From Mycobacterium sp. MS1601 (lineage in GTDB: Bacteria > Actinomycetota > Actinomycetes > Mycobacteriales > Mycobacteriaceae): 64,000 nt of DNA. Both the position numbers and the translations under genes were made by a program. The DNA lies in assembly GCF_001984215.1 (NCBI RefSeq), contig NZ_CP019420.1, forward strand, positions 2,294,001-2,358,000. The letters run 5' to 3'. The first letter of the stretch is position 1. Each line of letters opens with the position of its first letter. The notes beneath the pieces are model-generated. The model saw nothing but the letters and a program-made list of their open reading frames with translations, was not told the origin of the DNA and ran no database searches. Below, piece after piece: positions 9,735 to 17,472 of this stretch.

Positions 9735-10648
9735 GACTTTCCCTCCCGGAGCTGTTCGAGCCAGGTGCTGGCTTCGTCGAGTTGGGGCGGAAGGGCTCCT
9801 GCAGCCGAGCCGGTCGGCCAAGATCCGAGATATCGCACATCGGCACAACGTCGGTGCAGCGCTGTGAGTGCCTCGGCGACGGCGGAATCTTCGATGTGCC
9901 CCACACAGTCGAGGAAGAAGACGTAGGTCCCGAGTTCGACGCGGGTGGGCCGAGACTCGATCCGGGTGAGGTCGATATCGCGGATGCCGAACTCCAACAG
10001 CGCGCTCACCAGCGCTCCTGGCACGTTCTCCAGTCTCAGCACCACCGAGGTGCGGTCGGCGCCGGTGCGAGCCGGCGGGCGCCCGGGTCTACCGACGAGC
10101 ACAAATCGGGTGCGGGCGTTGGCCTCGTCCACCACTGCGTCGGCCAGGGTGTGCAATTCGTAGAGCTCGGCCGCCAGCGCGGTGCTGACACCCGCATCCA
10201 CCCGACCCTGCGAAACATCTTCTGCGGCACCGGCATTGGAGATTGCGGGCACCACTGTGGCCTGCGGGAGATGTTCGGCAAGCCAGCGTCGCACCTGGGC
10301 GGCCGCCACCGGGAACGCGGCCACGGTGCGCACCGCCGCGGCGTCCGTGCCGGGGGGCACGACAATGCTGAACGCCACGTCGAGGGTGAGTTCGGCGTAC
10401 ACCTGCAGCGGTGAGCCGATGGCCAGTGCGTCGAGGGTGGGCAACACCGAGCCCTCGATGGAGTTCTCGATGGGAACGCAGGCGTAGGTCGCATCCCCGC
10501 GGCGCACCGCCTCGAGGGCGGCGGGAGTGCTGTCTGTGGGCAGAGCCGCGACCGCGTGACCTTCGGGGACCAGCCCCGAGGCTGTCATCTGGTTGAGCGC
10601 CGCCTGGGAGAACGTCCCCTGCGGACCCAGGTAAGCGATGCCGACCAC
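9731..10648 (-). CDS. pheA: Prephenate dehydratase
   Basis: This enzyme converts prephenate to phenylpyruvate in phenylalanine synthesis. The 305-residue chain starts MVGIAYLGPQGTFSQAAL at GTG 10648. The dehydratase domain (1-190) has the TRF motif (NARTRFVLVG near 175) with the catalytic Thr. The C-terminal ACT domain (about 200-280) has the ESRP phenylalanine-binding motif, so feedback inhibition by Phe is expected. No chorismate mutase domain is fused. It is coupled to the downstream phosphatase-family gene by an ATGA overlap. Confidence 0.92.
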   Translation of the reverse strand: MVGIAYLGPQGTFSQAALNQMTASGLVPEGHAVAALPTDSTPAALEAVRRGDATYACVPIENSIEGSVLPTLDALAIGSPLQVYAELTLDVAFSIVVPPGTDAAAVRTVAAFPVAAAQVRRWLAEHLPQATVVPAISNAGAAEDVSQGRVDAGVSTALAAELYELHTLADAVVDEANARTRFVLVGRPGRPPARTGADRTSVVLRLENVPGALVSALLEFGIRDIDLTRIESRPTRVELGTYVFFLDCVGHIEDSAVAEALTALHRRCADVRYLGSWPTGSAAGALPPQLDEASTWLEQLREGKS

Positions 10649-10753
10649 CCCGCAACCCTAACCGGAGTCCGAGGCCGCCAGAGCCGAGCACGCGAAGGAC
10701 CTCCGGTACGCGTGGGCAGTCGGGTAGGACTTGCGACGCTCCCAGATCGCTAG

Positions 10754-10772
10754 TTAAGTTAGGCTTACCTCA
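10754..10772. promoter_or_regulatory. IdeR-type iron box
   Basis: TTAAGTTAGGCTTACCTCA matches 16 of 19 positions of the mycobacterial IdeR consensus TTAGGTTAGGCTAACCTAA. It lies 28 bases before the DUF2470 start, so that gene is probably repressed when iron is plentiful. In M. tuberculosis the Rv3839 region is a known IdeR target. Confidence 0.8.
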
Positions 10773-10800
10773 GTTCGAGATCAGCACCGAAAGGCGCCCG

Positions 10801-11571
10801 ATGACCGCAGCAACAATTCCTGGCCCCAGCACCGCCGAACGCATCAGAAGCGCTTGCGTGCGGGCCGGAAGTGCGCTGCTGGCCCTCGAAGGCATCGAGC
10901 CCGAGTCCACCCCGGTGCACCACCTGATGGCCGACGGCTCGTTCGCCACCATCGTTCCCACCACGAGCATGGCCGCTGCCAAGATCCTCAACGCCGGCAT
11001 CGGCGGGGTGCAAGCAGTCCTGGAACTCACCGACTACGCCCCGCTGCCGCTGCGCGAACCCGTCCGGTCACTGGTGTGGATCCGTGGGCGTCTGGTGCGC
11101 GTCCCCGACGTGGCCGTGCGCGCGACCCTCGATCTGATCGCCTCCGAGGATCCCAATCCGGTGCTGCTGCAGGTGGGCACCGATTTCACCCTGCTACGCC
11201 TCGAAGTCGAGTCCGTGGTGGTCGCCGATTCCACGGGCGCCGAGTCCGTCGGGGTGGGCACCCTGCTCGAGGCCGAGCCCGACCCGTTCTGCGTCATGGA
11301 GACATGCTGGCTGCGCCACATCGACAACGATCACCGTGACGTGGTGGCACGGCTGGCCACCAGGCTGCCCGGACCGATGCGCCGCGGCCGGGTCCGCCCC
11401 CTAGGACTGGACCGCTACGGCGTCCGTCTGCGGGTCGAGGGCGACGACGGCGACCACGACGTGCGCTTGCCGTTCCCCAAGCCGGTCGACGACGTGAACG
11501 CACTCAGCCAGGCCATCCGGGTGCTGATGGGCTGCCCCTTCGTCAACGGCCTGCGCGCCCGCCAGTTCTGA
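10801..11571 (+). CDS. DUF2470 domain-containing protein, iron-regulated (Rv3839-like)
   Basis: This 256-residue protein corresponds to Rv3839. The N-terminal part (STAERIRSACVRAGSALLAL) and the C-terminal DUF2470 segment (DHRDVVARLAT...RLPFPKPVDDVNALSQAI) are seen; DUF2470 occurs in proteins related to haem-degrading and pyridoxamine-oxidase-like folds. The iron box 28 bases upstream suggests a role in iron or haem handling. A cytosolic location is expected, as no signal or membrane segment is present. The exact reaction is unknown. Confidence 0.8.
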   Translation: MTAATIPGPSTAERIRSACVRAGSALLALEGIEPESTPVHHLMADGSFATIVPTTSMAAAKILNAGIGGVQAVLELTDYAPLPLREPVRSLVWIRGRLVRVPDVAVRATLDLIASEDPNPVLLQVGTDFTLLRLEVESVVVADSTGAESVGVGTLLEAEPDPFCVMETCWLRHIDNDHRDVVARLATRLPGPMRRGRVRPLGLDRYGVRLRVEGDDGDHDVRLPFPKPVDDVNALSQAIRVLMGCPFVNGLRARQF

Positions 11572-11573
11572 CA

Positions 11574-11585
11574 TAACCGCGGTTA
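11574..11585. promoter_or_regulatory. Perfect 12-bp palindrome before the CPBP gene
   Basis: TAACCGCGGTTA is a perfect inverted repeat in the 24-base gap between the DUF2470 stop and the CPBP start. It looks like a small operator half-site pair; the binding protein is unknown. Confidence 0.4.
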
Positions 11586-11595
11586 CCGTGACGGG

Positions 11596-12375
11596 GTGAC
11601 CGAACCCGGCCAACTGCCCGCGCCTGAACGGCGGGCCATCAAGATCGAGATCGTCGTCGTCCTGGCCGTCACATTCGGTCTCAGCGCCATCACCGCGACC
11701 CTGCGACTCACCGATTTTGTGCTGCGCGGCCTGGCCGACCAGTCCGTGGCCCTCAACCCCCGGCGCTCATACTTCGACCTGATCGACCTGGCCTTGAACC
11801 TGGCGTCGGTCACCCAGCTGGTGGCCTGGGGCGCGTTGGCGGTGTACCTGTTGTGGCGCAGTGGTTTCACCCTGACCCGCATCGGCATCGGCCGGTTCCG
11901 GCTGCGCCCCGACCTGCTGGGCGGCCTCGGACTGGCGGCCCTGATCGGCATCCCCGGCCTGGGGCTGTACGTCGCTGCCCGCGCCCTGGGGTTCAGCGCC
12001 GAGGTGGTGCCGACGGAACTGTCGGACACCTGGTGGCGGATTCCGGTGTTGATCGCCGCCGCCTTCGCCAATGGCTGGGCCGAAGAGGTGATCGTGGTCG
12101 GATACCTGCTCAACCGCTTCGATCAGCTGGGCATCAACCCCGTCAAGGCCGTGGTCGCCACGAGTCTGCTCCGCGGCGCCTACCACCTCTACCAGGGGTT
12201 CGGCGCAGGCGTCGGCAACTTCATCATGGGCCTGGTGTTCGGGACGGCGTACCGTCGCTGGGGCCGGCTGTGGCCGCTGATCATCGCGCACGGCGTGATC
12301 GACGTCGTCGCGTTCGTCGGCTACGCGCTGCTGGCTCAGCATCTGGGATGGCTGGCCCCCGAGCGCGTAAATTGA
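11596..12375 (+). CDS. CPBP family intramembrane glutamic endopeptidase-like protein
   Basis: This 259-residue polytopic membrane protein, started at GTG 11596, has about seven hydrophobic segments. The CPBP/Abi motifs are visible: motif 1 as WAEEVIVVGYLL (the EE pair is present, but the usual Arg of EExxxR is Gly), motif 2 as GAYHLYQG and motif 3 as AHGVIDV. CPBP proteins cleave membrane substrates, for example in protein prenylation-type processing or bacteriocin self-immunity. Substrates are unknown here. The LCP gene starts 4 bases after its stop, so the two are probably one transcript. Confidence 0.8.
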   Translation: MTEPGQLPAPERRAIKIEIVVVLAVTFGLSAITATLRLTDFVLRGLADQSVALNPRRSYFDLIDLALNLASVTQLVAWGALAVYLLWRSGFTLTRIGIGRFRLRPDLLGGLGLAALIGIPGLGLYVAARALGFSAEVVPTELSDTWWRIPVLIAAAFANGWAEEVIVVGYLLNRFDQLGINPVKAVVATSLLRGAYHLYQGFGAGVGNFIMGLVFGTAYRRWGRLWPLIIAHGVIDVVAFVGYALLAQHLGWLAPERVN

Positions 12376-12379
12376 TCGA

Positions 12380-13579
12380 GTGAACGACGACCGGCGGCCG
12401 CCACCCCCGATGCCGCCGCGCCGGCCGCATCCACAGCAGTTGCCGCCAGTGCGGGAGCCGTCGCAGGTGATCCGCCGTGACCCGGCCTACCGACCGGCTG
12501 CCCAACCTCCACCGCCGCAGCGGCGACGACCTCCGCCGCCCCCACCACCCCGGCGCCCGCCTCCCCCACCGCCGAGGGTCGCCGCCCCGCCGCCGCAACC
12601 ACCCCCGACCAAGAAGAAGCGCAGACGCATCCCGGTGCTGCGGCTGCTGCTCGCCCTGATCCTGGTGGCTGTCGTCGCGGTGGTGGGTATCGGCTTCTGG
12701 GCGGAGACCTCGTTGCACCGCATCACAGCGCTGACCGACTACCCGGAACGACCCGCCTCCGGTCGCGGCACCAATTGGCTGCTCGTGGGCTCCGACAGCC
12801 GCGCCGATCTGTCACCGGAACAGCAGGCCACCCTCGCCACCGGCGGCGACGTCGGCAACGGCCGCACGGACACCATCATGCTGGTGCACATTCCCGGCCT
12901 GGGATCCAGCGCGCCGACCACCATGGTGTCCCTTCCCCGCGACTCCTACGTCGACATTCCTGGGTACGGCAGCGACAAGATCAACGCGGCGTTCGCGGTC
13001 GGCGGTCCCCAGTTGCTGGCGCAGACCGTCGAGCAGGCCACCGGTCTGCACGTCGACCACTACGCCGAGGTGGGGTTCAACGGTTTCGCCGACGTGGTGG
13101 ACGCACTCGGCGACGTGACGGTGTGCCCCACGGATCCGATCAACGACCCGCTGGCCGGCATCGACCTCCCCGCGGGTTGTCAGTCTCTCGACGGCGCCCA
13201 GGCGCTGGGGTACGTCCGCAGCCGCGCCACACCACGCGCGGACCTGGACCGGATGACCAATCAGCGGGAGTTCATGTCCGCCCTGCTCCACCGGGCCGCC
13301 GCACCCGCGGTGTGGCTCAACCCGTGGCGTTGGTACGCCGTGCCCAACGCCGCGGTGGACGCGTTGACCGTCGACGACGGGGACCACGTGTGGGACCTGG
13401 CCCGGCTCGGGTGGGCGCTGCGCGGTCAGACCACCGCCTTGACGGTGCCCATCGGCGAGTACACCTCCAACGGCTCGGGCGACGTGGTGATCTGGGACCA
13501 GACGGCTGCTCCCGAACTGTTCGATGCGTTGGCCTCCGATGCTGCGCTACCACAGTCCGCACTGGACGCACAGCCTTGA
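12380..13579 (+). CDS. LytR-CpsA-Psr (LCP) family cell-wall ligase
   Basis: This 399-residue protein is predicted to attach arabinogalactan or another phosphopolyprenyl-linked polymer to peptidoglycan, outside the membrane. It has a cytosolic Pro/Arg-rich tail (1-75), one membrane segment (about 80-105, PVLRLLLALILVAVVAVVGI) and the LCP domain (about 125-330). The LCP domain shows NGRTDTIMLVHI, SLPRDSYVDIPG and the Arg/Asp motif RADLDRMTNQREF. GTG 12380 follows the CPBP stop by 4 bases. Mycobacteria have several LCP proteins; which paralogue this is cannot be fixed. Confidence 0.85.
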   Translation: MNDDRRPPPPMPPRRPHPQQLPPVREPSQVIRRDPAYRPAAQPPPPQRRRPPPPPPPRRPPPPPPRVAAPPPQPPPTKKKRRRIPVLRLLLALILVAVVAVVGIGFWAETSLHRITALTDYPERPASGRGTNWLLVGSDSRADLSPEQQATLATGGDVGNGRTDTIMLVHIPGLGSSAPTTMVSLPRDSYVDIPGYGSDKINAAFAVGGPQLLAQTVEQATGLHVDHYAEVGFNGFADVVDALGDVTVCPTDPINDPLAGIDLPAGCQSLDGAQALGYVRSRATPRADLDRMTNQREFMSALLHRAAAPAVWLNPWRWYAVPNAAVDALTVDDGDHVWDLARLGWALRGQTTALTVPIGEYTSNGSGDVVIWDQTAAPELFDALASDAALPQSALDAQP

Positions 13580-13627
13580 CACACGTCTTGGAGCAAACAT
13601 TTCTGGAGAGTGAAACCCGTCACGGAC

Positions 13628-13681
13628 TTAGGTCCGGATAACTTAGGAAAGCCTTGCATCGGTAAGGTGAACCTTGGATGA
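13628..13681. promoter_or_regulatory. Tandem IdeR-type boxes upstream of bfrB
   Basis: Three overlapping or adjacent boxes precede bfrB: 13628-13646 (TTAGGTCCGGATAACTTAG, 14 of 19 to consensus), 13643-13661 (about 11 of 19) and 13663-13681 (about 10 of 19, containing AAGGTGAACCTT). In M. tuberculosis several IdeR dimers bind upstream of bfrB and activate it in high iron, displacing Lsr2. The tandem layout here fits that activating arrangement. Confidence 0.75.
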
Positions 13682-13713
13682 ATATCGCGCTGACCTGCAC
13701 TATTGTGGGCGCC

Positions 13714-14259
13714 ATGACTTCAACTGACGCGCAGCACACGAAATTCAACGGACTGCTTTCCGACCAGATCCGTAACGAATTCACCGCTTCGCAGCAATAC
13801 ATCGCCGTGGCGGTGTACTTCGATGACTCCGACCTCCCGCAGCTGGCCAAGCACTTCTACCGCCAGGCCGTCGAGGAGCGCAACCACGCCATGATGCTGG
13901 TGCGCTACCTGCTGGACCGCGGTATCCACGCCGAGATCCCCGGCATCGACGCCGTCCGCAATGACTTCGCCACTCCCCGCGCCGCGCTGGAGATGGCGCT
14001 GGGTCAGGAGCGCACAGTCACCGAGCAGATCACCACTCTGGCGGCCGTCGCGCGTGATGAAGGCGACTACCTGGGAGAGCAGTTCATGCAGTGGTTCCTC
14101 AAAGAGCAGGTCGAAGAGGTGGCGTCCATGTCGACGTTGCTGCGGATCGCCGACCGCGCCGGTGACAACCTGTTCCACCTCGAGGACTTCGTGGCCCGGG
14201 AGATGTCCGTCGAGGGCGCCGACGCCACCGCTCCCGCCGCAGCCGGCGGATCTCTCTAA
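13714..14259 (+). CDS. bfrB: Ferritin BfrB (iron storage)
   Basis: This 181-residue ferritin-like subunit should build the 24-mer cage that oxidises Fe(II) and stores the ferric core. Ferroxidase residues are seen in NEFTASQQYIAVAVYF and VEERNHAMMLVRYLL. Length and sequence closely follow M. tuberculosis BfrB (181 aa), a haem-free ferritin. ATG 13714 is chosen over upstream in-frame starts at 13678 because homologues begin MTxxxxxxTKF and the earlier codons overlap iron boxes. Positive control by IdeR-Fe is expected from the upstream boxes. Confidence 0.93.
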   Translation: MTSTDAQHTKFNGLLSDQIRNEFTASQQYIAVAVYFDDSDLPQLAKHFYRQAVEERNHAMMLVRYLLDRGIHAEIPGIDAVRNDFATPRAALEMALGQERTVTEQITTLAAVARDEGDYLGEQFMQWFLKEQVEEVASMSTLLRIADRAGDNLFHLEDFVAREMSVEGADATAPAAAGGSL

Positions 14260-15099
14260 CTAGCTGTCGCGACCCGCCCCGGTCAGCCCGTCCTGCAGCC
14301 AGGACTTGGTGCGGCCGGGGTGGTTGGTCGCAACCCAGGCCACCCCGACGTCGCGGCAGAATTCCACGTCCTCGTAGTGGTCAACGGTCCAGCAGTACAG
14401 CGCCCGCCCCTGCGCGGCCGCCCGGTCCACCAGTTCGGGATGCTCACGCAAGGTGGTGATGGACGGCCCCACGGCGGTCGCACCCACCGTCGTGGCCGCG
14501 CTGCCACCCAGATACCTCGACGTCTCGCCCAGCAGGACTGTGGGCAACAGGGGCGCGGCGCGTCGGATCCGCCACACCGCGGCCGCCGAGAACGACATCA
14601 CCACCGCGCGTGACCGGTCAGCGGAGGCCGGCGACGCGATGCCGTAGCGGTGCAACAACGCCAGCACCTTGCTCTCCACCAGCGCCCCGTACCGCACCGG
14701 GTGTTTGGTCTCGATGAAGAGCTTCACCGGCCGGTTCCAGTCGAGCACCAACGAGACCAGATCGTCGAGCGTCAACAGCCCGGTGTCGCCGAGGCTGCCG
14801 TCAGGACGCCAACTGCCGTGCCACGCGCCGTAGTCGAGGTCGCGCAGCTGGGCCAACGTCATCTCGCTGACCAACCCGGTGCCACTGGAGGTGCGGTCGA
14901 TCCGGCGGTCGTGCACACACACCAGATGCCCGTCCTGGGTCAGGCGGACGTCACACTCGACGCCGTCGGCCCCTTCCTGCAGAGCCAGCTCGTATGCAGC
15001 CAACGTGTGCTCCGGCCGGTCGGCGGATGCCCCTCGGTGAGCCACGACGAACGGGTGCCCCTCATGGCCTTCCCGGTGCGCATCGTCGCCCGACCTCAT
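14260..15099 (-). CDS. glpQ1: Glycerophosphodiester phosphodiesterase
   Basis: This 279-residue enzyme hydrolyses glycerophosphodiesters to glycerol-3-phosphate and an alcohol. GDPD signatures are HRGASADRPEHTLAAYE (first catalytic His and substrate Arg), GVECDVRLTQDG (metal-binding Glu/Asp) and VHDRRIDRTSSG (second His). No signal peptide is seen. ATG 15099 starts 4 bases after the upstream DUF4328-like gene stop, and fits Rv3842c (274 aa). A TTG at 15135 would overlap that gene. The bfrB stop lies at the adjacent base on the other strand (convergent). Confidence 0.9.
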   Translation of the reverse strand: MRSGDDAHREGHEGHPFVVAHRGASADRPEHTLAAYELALQEGADGVECDVRLTQDGHLVCVHDRRIDRTSSGTGLVSEMTLAQLRDLDYGAWHGSWRPDGSLGDTGLLTLDDLVSLVLDWNRPVKLFIETKHPVRYGALVESKVLALLHRYGIASPASADRSRAVVMSFSAAAVWRIRRAAPLLPTVLLGETSRYLGGSAATTVGATAVGPSITTLREHPELVDRAAAQGRALYCWTVDHYEDVEFCRDVGVAWVATNHPGRTKSWLQDGLTGAGRDS

Positions 15100-15103
15100 A
15101 TCG

Positions 15104-16138
15104 CTATGCTGCAGGCTCCTGCCCGCTCGGCTCAACCGCAGTGTCCGATTCGTCGCGACGGCCCTGGTCAGCGGGTTGCGATTCGGCGGCGACCATCACC
15201 CAGCGATGCGCGGGGCGCTCCACCGGCTTGCGTTCGAACCCGAAGTACACCCGCGCCAGTGCGGCCACGGTGGCCGCGCCCAGCAGATAGGCGATGGTGG
15301 CTGTCACCGTGTTGTCCGCGATCCCCTGCGCATCGCTGGTGAAGCTGGTGGCGATGGCGAACGTCGACACCCCGGTGGACAACACCCACAGCACCCACCA
15401 GACCAGGATGGGCTTGCGCATCCTGGGATAGACGTCCTCGGCAGTGGCCATTTCGATCACGAACACCGGAGCCCACACCAGGTTCACCACCGGCGTCAGG
15501 CAGCCCAACCACAGCGCCCTGGACGAGCGCGGATCCTCGTGGCCGTGGTGGGCGTACACGGCGGCGCGCCGTCGGATCAACCATCCCGTCATCACGACGG
15601 CACTGCCGATCACGGCGAACAGCACAGCCGTGCTGAGCAACACACCCAGCCACACCGCCGTCCAGGCCACCGGAGGCGGGAGCAGGGCGGTGCGGTTGAT
15701 AATCAGCAGAAGGTAACGAATGGCGTGCACCAATGCCGCGGCCAGCATCACGCCGACTGTGGTGTACAGGGTGACTCGGGCGAACCGGGCCGAGGGTCCG
15801 CTACGGGCAGTTTCGGTGGGGGCGCTCACCTGGGCGATCGGATCCAGCAGTCCCCACCGCGGGATCATCTCGTAACGCGGGGTGGGACCCAACTGCCTGC
15901 GCTGTCGCGGCGCCGTGGGCGCGGCCCCGGGGCGGACGGCGATCCAGCGGTATCCCGACGGCAGCCGATGCCCCGAATTGGGGGCATCGGGTGGTCGGTG
16001 CCAACCCGACTGCTGCGGTGCACCCGGTTGCGCCATGGCTGCCGGCGGCAGCAGCGCACCCTGGCATCTCGGGCACCACTGGCGTTGCTTGTCGCGCACG
16101 TTCCAGCGGGTGCCGCACATGGAACACACCTGGATCAC
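15104..16138 (-). CDS. Zinc-ribbon, DUF4328-type membrane protein (Rv3843c-like)
   Basis: This 344-residue integral membrane protein begins with a zinc ribbon, CSMCGTRW...WCPRCQG (CxxC...CxxC, residues 5-26), followed by a Pro-rich linker to about 110. Six or so membrane helices occupy 115-310. The DUF4328-type region includes IEMATAEDVYPRMRKPILVWW. GTG 16138 is the only start that keeps the first CxxC. It shares an operon with glpQ1 (4-base gap). Function unknown; 342 aa in M. tuberculosis. Confidence 0.8.
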   Translation of the reverse strand: MIQVCSMCGTRWNVRDKQRQWCPRCQGALLPPAAMAQPGAPQQSGWHRPPDAPNSGHRLPSGYRWIAVRPGAAPTAPRQRRQLGPTPRYEMIPRWGLLDPIAQVSAPTETARSGPSARFARVTLYTTVGVMLAAALVHAIRYLLLIINRTALLPPPVAWTAVWLGVLLSTAVLFAVIGSAVVMTGWLIRRRAAVYAHHGHEDPRSSRALWLGCLTPVVNLVWAPVFVIEMATAEDVYPRMRKPILVWWVLWVLSTGVSTFAIATSFTSDAQGIADNTVTATIAYLLGAATVAALARVYFGFERKPVERPAHRWVMVAAESQPADQGRRDESDTAVEPSGQEPAA

Positions 16139-16205
16139 CCGTCCAGCCTAACCGCGCTGATCGGCGACCGGCCGGGCTGATCGGCGACCAGCCGGGCCAG
16201 CAGGA

Positions 16206-16544
16206 TCAGACGCTGCCGGGGCCACCGTCGTCGGTGACCACGGGTCGACCCGCTCCGGTCCACGCGAGCATGCCGCCGCTGACGTTCCTCGGCTCGTAGC
16301 CTTCGCGCAGCAGATACTGGGCCACCCGCTGTGATCGCCCACCGGCATGGCAGATGACGTAGAGCTCTTTGTCCACGTCGATCTCATGAATTCGAGCCGG
16401 GACGTCGCCCATCGGGATGTGTTGGGCACCGGGGGCGTGTCCGCGTTGCCACTCGTCGTCTTCGCGGACGTCGAGCAGGATCGCGTCAGCACCGAATTCG
16501 GCGGGAAGCCCGGGGACGTCCACCTGAGGAACCGAGTCGTCCAT
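16206..16544 (-). CDS. Rhodanese-like domain protein
   Basis: This 112-residue single-domain sulfurtransferase has the CH2A-like segment ILLDVREDDEWQRGHAPGA and the active-site loop VICHAGGRSQRVA with the catalytic Cys near residue 68. Such proteins pass sulfane sulfur to thiophilic acceptors; the natural partner is unknown. It is cytosolic. The 61-base gap to the DUF4328-type gene suggests it may be the first gene of that operon. Confidence 0.88.
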   Translation of the reverse strand: MDDSVPQVDVPGLPAEFGADAILLDVREDDEWQRGHAPGAQHIPMGDVPARIHEIDVDKELYVICHAGGRSQRVAQYLLREGYEPRNVSGGMLAWTGAGRPVVTDDGGPGSV

Positions 16545-16616
16545 CCCGCCATCCTGTCATGCGTCGGACGTCCACAGCCATCTCCGGAACGGTGACGCTG
16601 AAACAGCAATCGCTGA

Positions 16617-16715
16617 CTATCCACAGTTTCCACAGCTTTATCCACAGCCTGCCGACCGCTGTCCAAGCGGCTGTGCTCGGCATTCGGTGGCCACACCGTC
16701 ACCGGCTGTGGATAG
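16617..16715. promoter_or_regulatory. Cluster of DnaA-box-like 9-mers
   Basis: Four boxes fall in 100 bp: CTATCCACA (16617-16625), GTTTCCACA (16626-16634), TTATCCACA (16638-16646, identical to the E. coli consensus) and, inverted, TGTGGATAG (16707-16715). A further GTCCACAG lies at about 16570. The region holds no gene. The M. tuberculosis equivalent is roughly 100 kb from oriC, so a DnaA-titration or replication-linked control site is possible. Confidence 0.55.
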
Positions 16716-16846
16716 CGCCGGCTGCACCCGGAAGATGATCAACAGCCCGCGGCGAACACCCACCATTTGTGCGGACAAATATCGCGGCGGCTTGCGCATA
16801 AACGCACGTTTTCGCAGCGCACACATCAGGGGCTATGCTCAGTTTT

Positions 16847-16897
16847 CCTCGTGGTACGAGGCGAGCTATGATCGCCGTCACAGGAAGGTTTCTGTGA
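16847..16897 (+). promoter_or_regulatory. Putative promoter with operator for the small membrane protein
   Basis: A TATGAT -10-like hexamer (16867-16872) follows the inverted repeat CCTCGT-GGT-ACGAGG (16847-16861). A second inverted repeat, TCACAG-n8-CTGTGA (16878-16897), lies in the presumed leader. The -35 element is weak (TTTTCC, 16843-16848). These would serve the 52-residue gene at 16944. Confidence 0.4.
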
Positions 16898-16943
16898 TTC
16901 ATCTCACTGGGGCAGTATCGATGGTGCAGGTCAGGTGTCTGTG

Positions 16944-17102
16944 ATGGCGGCTCAACCTATCGGGTCCCAGTCGGCGGGTCAGCCGAAGCACTGGTACGCG
17001 CCGTCGTCGACCTGCAACCGCTCGTATCTTCTGGCCGCCATGCGCGCCGGCGTCATCGCCCTGGTTCTGCTCGCCGTCCTGGTCCTGGTTGTCCTGACCT
17101 GA
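16944..17102 (+). CDS. Small single-pass membrane protein (52 aa)
   Basis: This 52-codon frame encodes a polar N-terminus (MAAQPIGSQSAGQPKHWYAP) and a clear C-terminal membrane helix (VIALVLLAVLVLVVLT, residues 37-52). AGG at 16933-16935 sits 8 bases before the ATG. Two further in-frame GTG codons occur just upstream (16935 and 16941). The 3' end overlaps the sodX stop region by 50 bases on the opposite strand. No family is recognised, but the amphipathic plan and upstream promoter-like signals support a real gene. Confidence 0.55.
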   Translation: MAAQPIGSQSAGQPKHWYAPSSTCNRSYLLAAMRAGVIALVLLAVLVLVVLT

Positions 17103-17421
17103 CCGTCCACACCACCCGGTAGGACCCGGCCACCTCAACCGGACCGAACTGCCTGGAATCGACCACTCCCGGTGCGCGGGCATTGTCCGACACCGCTTCG
17201 AATGCTGCCCGGCGCCCGGATCCGTAAACAGTCCCGACACGTTTGACCAACCAGCGCGACGGCACCCGGGGATCCGGGAAGACCCTCACCTGGCCCGTCC
17301 GCGCGGCCCCGCCCCGAAGCGCCAGTACACCGTCACCCGGCGCCAACGACGGCTGCATCGAGTTCTCGACGATGAGGAACCGGCGTACCGGCCAGCGCCG
17401 CTGCGCTTTCCGCCGGGTCAC
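17053..17421 (-). CDS. sodX: Nickel-type superoxide dismutase maturation protease (S24/S26 family)
   Basis: This 122-residue serine peptidase of the signal-peptidase-like S26/S24 fold should trim the SodN leader. The nucleophile Ser is in IVENSMQPSLAPGDGVL and the general-base Lys in RWLVKRVG. It has no membrane anchor, as is usual for SodX. GTG 17421 is used because upstream codons of the open frame read through the sodN promoter; the two genes diverge with 51 bp between starts. The last 15 residues are a low-complexity Gly/Pro/Arg tail. Confidence 0.85.
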   Translation of the reverse strand: MTRRKAQRRWPVRRFLIVENSMQPSLAPGDGVLALRGGAARTGQVRVFPDPRVPSRWLVKRVGTVYGSGRRAAFEAVSDNARAPGVVDSRQFGPVEVAGSYRVVWTVRSGQPGPGRRAEPGR

Positions 17422-17472
17422 AGGGGACAGCCTAGGTTTTCGGGTCGGGGTGCCGGGGGTAGGTTTGAGTGC

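Noticed and set aside
16899..17240. Minus-strand frame opposite the 52-residue membrane protein
   Set aside because: Arg/Gln-rich shadow composition; the real minus-strand gene here (sodX) is in a different frame.
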